From Candidatus Poribacteria bacterium (GTDB taxonomy: Bacteria > Poribacteria > WGA-4E > WGA-3G): 64,000 bases of DNA. Position 1 is the first letter of the stretch. Each line of letters starts with the position of its first letter. The position numbers and the translations under genes are program-made. A model generated the notes under the pieces. The model saw only the letters and a program-made list of their open reading frames with translations, did not search any database and was not told the DNA's origin. Below are positions 60,744 through 64,000 of the stretch, in pieces. The stretch spans positions 189,560 through 253,559 of the forward strand of contig JAJDTM010000002.1 of NCBI GenBank assembly GCA_022827185.1, in the 5' to 3' direction.

Positions 60744-63359
60744 ATGCGACACCTATTGACTTTTGGGATCTGTTTAACCCTAATCAGCGGTTATTGCCTT
60801 CCGATATCTGCACAGGAAACAGTAAAAGCCACAACACAGGAAGCCCCCACAAAATCGAAAAAAGAGTTTCCAGACTTCGCAAAAGTCGTCGAAAACAGCA
60901 CAAACTACGAAGGCTTTTTCAAATTATACCAGAAGAAAGAGGACCTCTATTGCGAGATACAACCTTCACAACTGGATCAGCCTTTTTTATGTCTGATCAC
61001 GGTTTCACGCGGTTTGGGGAACTACAATCTGATCTCAGGGGAGATTTGGGATGATTGGCTCCTTGCCTGGCGACGGGTCGGCAACAATGTGCATCTCGTA
61101 CGGAAAAATGTCCGTTTCCGTGCCAAGGAAGGGACACCGACCGCACAAGCCGTTGACTATAGTTACAGTGATTCTGTACTCTTTTCTCTCAAGATTGAAA
61201 GTGTCCACCCGCAACGGAAAAGCCTTCTGGTAAATATTTCACCCGTTTTCATATCCGATTTACCGCCGATGGCACGCTATATTGGTGGTGATACGCGCTT
61301 CGACAGAACGCGCAGCGTTTGGGGAAAAATCAAGGCGTTCCCAAAGAATGTCGAGTTGAGAGTCAAAGCCGTCTACACATCAACACGTTCCATAGAAAGT
61401 GTTCCCGACAGTCGTGGGATTCCGTTGACGCTGCATTACAGCCTCGCGAAACTTCCAGAAAACAACTATCGTCCGCGATTGGCTGACGACCGGCTTGGGC
61501 ACTTTATGACAACGGTCAAGGACTACTCGCTTCAAACCAGTGATGCTCCCTTTACCCGCTATGTCCAGCGATGGCATCTGGAGAAGGCCGACAAAGATGC
61601 GAAACTCTCACCACCGAAAGAACCGATTATCTTTTACATCGAGAAAACAGTGCCACACCGCTACCGTCCCTACATCCGACAAGGCATTCTCGAATGGAAC
61701 AAGGCGTTTGAAAAGGCAGGATTTGTCGATGCAATTGAAGCCCGCATTCAACAGGATTATGAGGATTGGGACCCCGAAGACGCACGCTATAACACCATCC
61801 GCTGGGTTGTCGGTGTAACGCTTGGGTATGGTCCCTCCCGCATGAATCCACTAACAGGCGAGATCTTGGATGCCGATATTCTTTTGGGTGACGGCTGGCT
61901 CAGAGTCTGGCAGCAAGATTACAGGACCTTCTTCGATAAACTGGCGTATGAACGCGATCATCCGATGGATCACACCTCACGCTTTCGGTGTCAGATGTCA
62001 TCTGGCTTGGCACATCAGATGAACTTCATGGCGAGTGTGTTGCAGGCGCGTGGTCTGACGGATGAAGGCGGTGAACTCTCAGAAGTTTATATCGGGGAAG
62101 CAATGAAATTATTGGTGATGCACGAAGTCGGACATACTTTAGGGTTACGTCACAACTTTAAGGCGAGTACAATACTCTCCCTTGAAGAACTGAATAATAA
62201 GAAAGACGAACCCCTCTATGGTTCCGTCATGGAATACGAAGGCGTGAATATCGCTCCCGAAGGCGAAAAGCAAGGACATTTCTTTTCACCGACAATCGGT
62301 CCTTGGGATGACTGGGTGATTGAGTATGCCTATAAGCCGATCAATGCAAGCAAACCTGAAGATGAATTGGAAGCGTTGGGTAAAATCGCGTCCCGTGTCG
62401 CAACACCCGAGCTTACTTACGGAACAGATGAAGATGTTTACGCGTATAATTACAACAACTTAGACCCACTGGTAAATCTTTGGGATCTGGGTGCTGACCC
62501 ATTTGAATTTGCTAAACAACGGCGGGAGATTGTTGTCAAACTCTGGGACAAGATTGCGGAGAGGGTGGTAAAAGAGGGGATGGGCTATCAACGGGTCCGG
62601 CGAGCGTTCGGTACCCTGCTCTATGAACACGGGAGCGCGATGTACCTCGCAAGCCGTTATATCGGCGGGCAGTATCACCATCGCGATCATCGCGGTGATG
62701 AAAATGGACGTTTACCCTTCGTACCGGTTCCGGCGGCGAAACAACGCGAAGCACTCCAATTCCTGAAAGAGTACGCACTTTCGGACAACGCCTTCGATTT
62801 CCCGCCCGACTTGCTTAACAGTCTCGCAATCACCCGCTGGAGCGACTGGGGAGCAAGCAGCGGTGGTGCCACACGTTTGGATTATCCGGTGCATCAGGAC
62901 ATCCTGTGGAATCAAACCTTTATCTTGGAACGACTGCTGTACCCATCTGTGCTTGCGCGGATTCAGGACACAGAGTTGAAGTTTCCGAAGGGTGAGGATG
63001 CGTTCACACTGCCAGAACTTTTCTCAGGCATTACGGATGCGATTTGGACAGAACTGGATGGGAACATCGGAGAAAAGCAGTGGTCGAACTCGGATGCCTT
63101 CATCTCCAGTTTCCGTCGTGCGCTGCAACGTGAACACCTGAAGCAGCTTATCAAACTGGTGTTAGAGGCAGACAGCGGAACGCCTGAAGACGCTCGATCC
63201 CTTGCACGCTACCATCTCAGACAGATCAACAGTGAAATACAGGGTGTGCTTCAAAATGCGCAAGGCAGACTTGACGATTATAGTTTGGCACACCTCGAAG
63301 AATCACAAGTCCGGGTCTCGAAGGCGTTAGATGCCAGTTTCCAAGTCCAAAGACGATGA
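60744..63359 (+). CDS. Secreted zinc metalloprotease (DUF5117/DUF5118 type), copy 2
   Basis: 871 residues, matching copy 1 throughout: signal peptide LLTFGICLTLISGYCLPISA, LVRKNVRFRAKEGTPTAQAV, zinc site VMHEVGHTLGLRHNFKAST, Met-turn YGSVMEYEGVNI. The proteins diverge mostly in the middle (for example GVTLGYGPSRMNPLTGE against DAGFAIGPSRVNPLTGQ), but the 3' quarter is almost unchanged at the DNA level, pointing to recent gene conversion. GGAAAAGAAA precedes the ATG. The intergenic region before it contains a weak AACCCC/GGGGTT hairpin (60509-60534). Confidence 0.87.
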   Translation: MRHLLTFGICLTLISGYCLPISAQETVKATTQEAPTKSKKEFPDFAKVVENSTNYEGFFKLYQKKEDLYCEIQPSQLDQPFLCLITVSRGLGNYNLISGEIWDDWLLAWRRVGNNVHLVRKNVRFRAKEGTPTAQAVDYSYSDSVLFSLKIESVHPQRKSLLVNISPVFISDLPPMARYIGGDTRFDRTRSVWGKIKAFPKNVELRVKAVYTSTRSIESVPDSRGIPLTLHYSLAKLPENNYRPRLADDRLGHFMTTVKDYSLQTSDAPFTRYVQRWHLEKADKDAKLSPPKEPIIFYIEKTVPHRYRPYIRQGILEWNKAFEKAGFVDAIEARIQQDYEDWDPEDARYNTIRWVVGVTLGYGPSRMNPLTGEILDADILLGDGWLRVWQQDYRTFFDKLAYERDHPMDHTSRFRCQMSSGLAHQMNFMASVLQARGLTDEGGELSEVYIGEAMKLLVMHEVGHTLGLRHNFKASTILSLEELNNKKDEPLYGSVMEYEGVNIAPEGEKQGHFFSPTIGPWDDWVIEYAYKPINASKPEDELEALGKIASRVATPELTYGTDEDVYAYNYNNLDPLVNLWDLGADPFEFAKQRREIVVKLWDKIAERVVKEGMGYQRVRRAFGTLLYEHGSAMYLASRYIGGQYHHRDHRGDENGRLPFVPVPAAKQREALQFLKEYALSDNAFDFPPDLLNSLAITRWSDWGASSGGATRLDYPVHQDILWNQTFILERLLYPSVLARIQDTELKFPKGEDAFTLPELFSGITDAIWTELDGNIGEKQWSNSDAFISSFRRALQREHLKQLIKLVLEADSGTPEDARSLARYHLRQINSEIQGVLQNAQGRLDDYSLAHLEESQVRVSKALDASFQVQRR

Positions 63360-63390
63360 AGATTCGTCCATTTTTTGAATTTGATTCACT

Positions 63391-63420
63391 GAGTAGACGC
63401 GCTTTGTAAGCGCGCCTACT
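63391..63420. repeat. GTAGACGCGCTT-type palindromic repeat
   Basis: GTAG...CTAC arms enclose GCGCTT/AAGCGC around a TGT loop. The inner sequence resembles the inner part of the repeat at 53636-53672. Confidence 0.5.
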
Positions 63421-63462
63421 GTCAAAAAATAAGGTAAATAAAGTAGACGAGGAGACAGGAAA

Positions 63463-64000
63463 ATGAAAACAATATTCGTTATTACCTTATCCTTCCTTTT
63501 TGTATCGTTTCCGCCGGATGCCGCTGCTCAAGACTATACCCAACTGAGTTTACCTGAAGGTGCTAAAGCGCGTTTGGGTAAAGGATTCATGGAGGATATC
63601 GCTTATGCGCCGGACGGTAAGACACTTGCGGTGGCAACCGGTGCCGGGATTTGGCTCTATGACACGCATACGGGTACCGAAGTCGCGCTTCTCAGCGGAG
63701 ATATAGGTCTAATCCGCACTGTTGCATTTTCACCCGATGGTACGACCCTGGCAAGTGGTGGAGGTTTCAGAGAAGACTACACCATTCGGTTGTGGGATAA
63801 CAGCACAAAAAAACAGCGAGCAGTCCTTTCCGGGCATACCTCCAATGTGCGTTCCTTAGCGTTTTCTCCAGACGGAGGGACACTCGCGAGTGGGGATAGT
63901 GACGGGACGGTTCGATTGTGGGATACTATGAAGGAGCAACTGAAACGAACGCTTTCGGGTCAAACAGGGGCAATCTCCTCGGTTGCGTTTTCTCCAGATA
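63463..64000 (+). CDS. Secreted WD40 protein (partial, C-terminus outside the window)
   Basis: The frame from ATG 63463 (GAGGAGACAGGAAA upstream) is open to the edge, about 179 residues. Signal peptide IFVITLSFLFVSFPPDAAAQ. The next part YTQLSLPEGAKARLGKGFME and IAYAPDGKTLAVATGAGIWL repeats the lead of the 14-repeat WD40 protein at 37916. At least three WD40 repeats are visible (AFSPDGTTLASGGGFREDYT, AFSPDGGTLASGDSDGTVRL and the start of a fourth). The total length is unknown. Confidence 0.85.
   Translation, partial: MKTIFVITLSFLFVSFPPDAAAQDYTQLSLPEGAKARLGKGFMEDIAYAPDGKTLAVATGAGIWLYDTHTGTEVALLSGDIGLIRTVAFSPDGTTLASGGGFREDYTIRLWDNSTKKQRAVLSGHTSNVRSLAFSPDGGTLASGDSDGTVRLWDTMKEQLKRTLSGQTGAISSVAFSPD

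Noticed and set aside
1..64000. tRNA, rRNA, phage, toxin-antitoxin or restriction-modification genes
   Set aside because: I looked for these on both strands and found no cloverleaf with a tRNA T-loop, no rRNA-like conserved stretches and no protein with the corresponding motifs.

Overview
The window reads as a chromosomal segment of an uncultured, Gram-negative-type bacterium, most like Candidatus Poribacteria. This rests on gene content, not on a marker gene. The content includes three phytanoyl-CoA dioxygenases, two enolase-superfamily (mandelate racemase/MLE) proteins, a Gfo/Idh/MocA oxidoreductase, a xylose-isomerase-like TIM barrel, secreted LamG, WD40 and lamin-tail proteins, DUF5916 outer-membrane proteins, and an ECF sigma factor fused to a beta-propeller. 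No rRNA, tRNA, CRISPR array, complete insertion sequence or phage gene was seen. Vegetative-type promoters (TTGACA/TATAAT-like with a 17-nt spacer) are easy to find, and starts are ATG, GTG or TTG.

Layout. 1-15.4 kb (minus strand): small metabolic and modifying enzymes (TIM barrel, GNATs, methyltransferases, MLE, PhyH, nucleosidase, RsgA), a large CehA-like PHP metallohydrolase, and a tandem family of zinc-ribbon membrane proteins generated by duplication. 15.8-16.8 kb (plus): an oxidoreductase divergent from rsgA across a 34-bp dyad. 16.9-23.8 kb (minus): an ABC exporter, a DUF5916 outer-membrane protein and the sigma factor-propeller fusion. 24.1-24.4 kb: a likely undescribed small RNA with its own promoter and intrinsic terminator. 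24.6-33.3 kb (minus): duplicated adenosine deaminase-like genes around a GNAT, then YdcF-like, methyltransferase, MLE, APH-like, DapA-like, Nudix and sulfotransferase genes. 33.5-42.7 kb (plus): LamG protein, a heterodimeric ABC exporter, a 14-repeat WD40 protein, a GH32/43-like propeller and PhyH. 42.8-48.9 kb (minus): two protease-TPR lipoproteins with a decayed third copy, and a lamin-tail protein. 49.0-54.3 kb (plus): a second DUF5916 protein, a possible microprotein, and a two-repeat protein of unknown function between two closely related GNATs. 54.4-55.4 kb (minus): zinc alcohol dehydrogenase. 56.0-64 kb (plus): LamG protein, PhyH, two tandem zinc metalloproteases and the start of another WD40 protein.

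How the genes may work together: much of the window encodes exported or envelope proteins (LamG, WD40, DUF5916, lipoprotein proteases, metalloproteases) together with enzymes for small organic compounds (MLE, PhyH, DapA-like, ADA-like, dehydrogenases). That fits a heterotroph that takes apart complex organic matter. The most distinctive regulatory unit is the DUF5916 outer-membrane gene followed 68 nt later by a membrane-tethered sigma factor carrying a large predicted extracytoplasmic propeller. Recent duplication, partial decay and probable gene conversion recur throughout. All functions are inferred from motifs read by eye; no database search was run.
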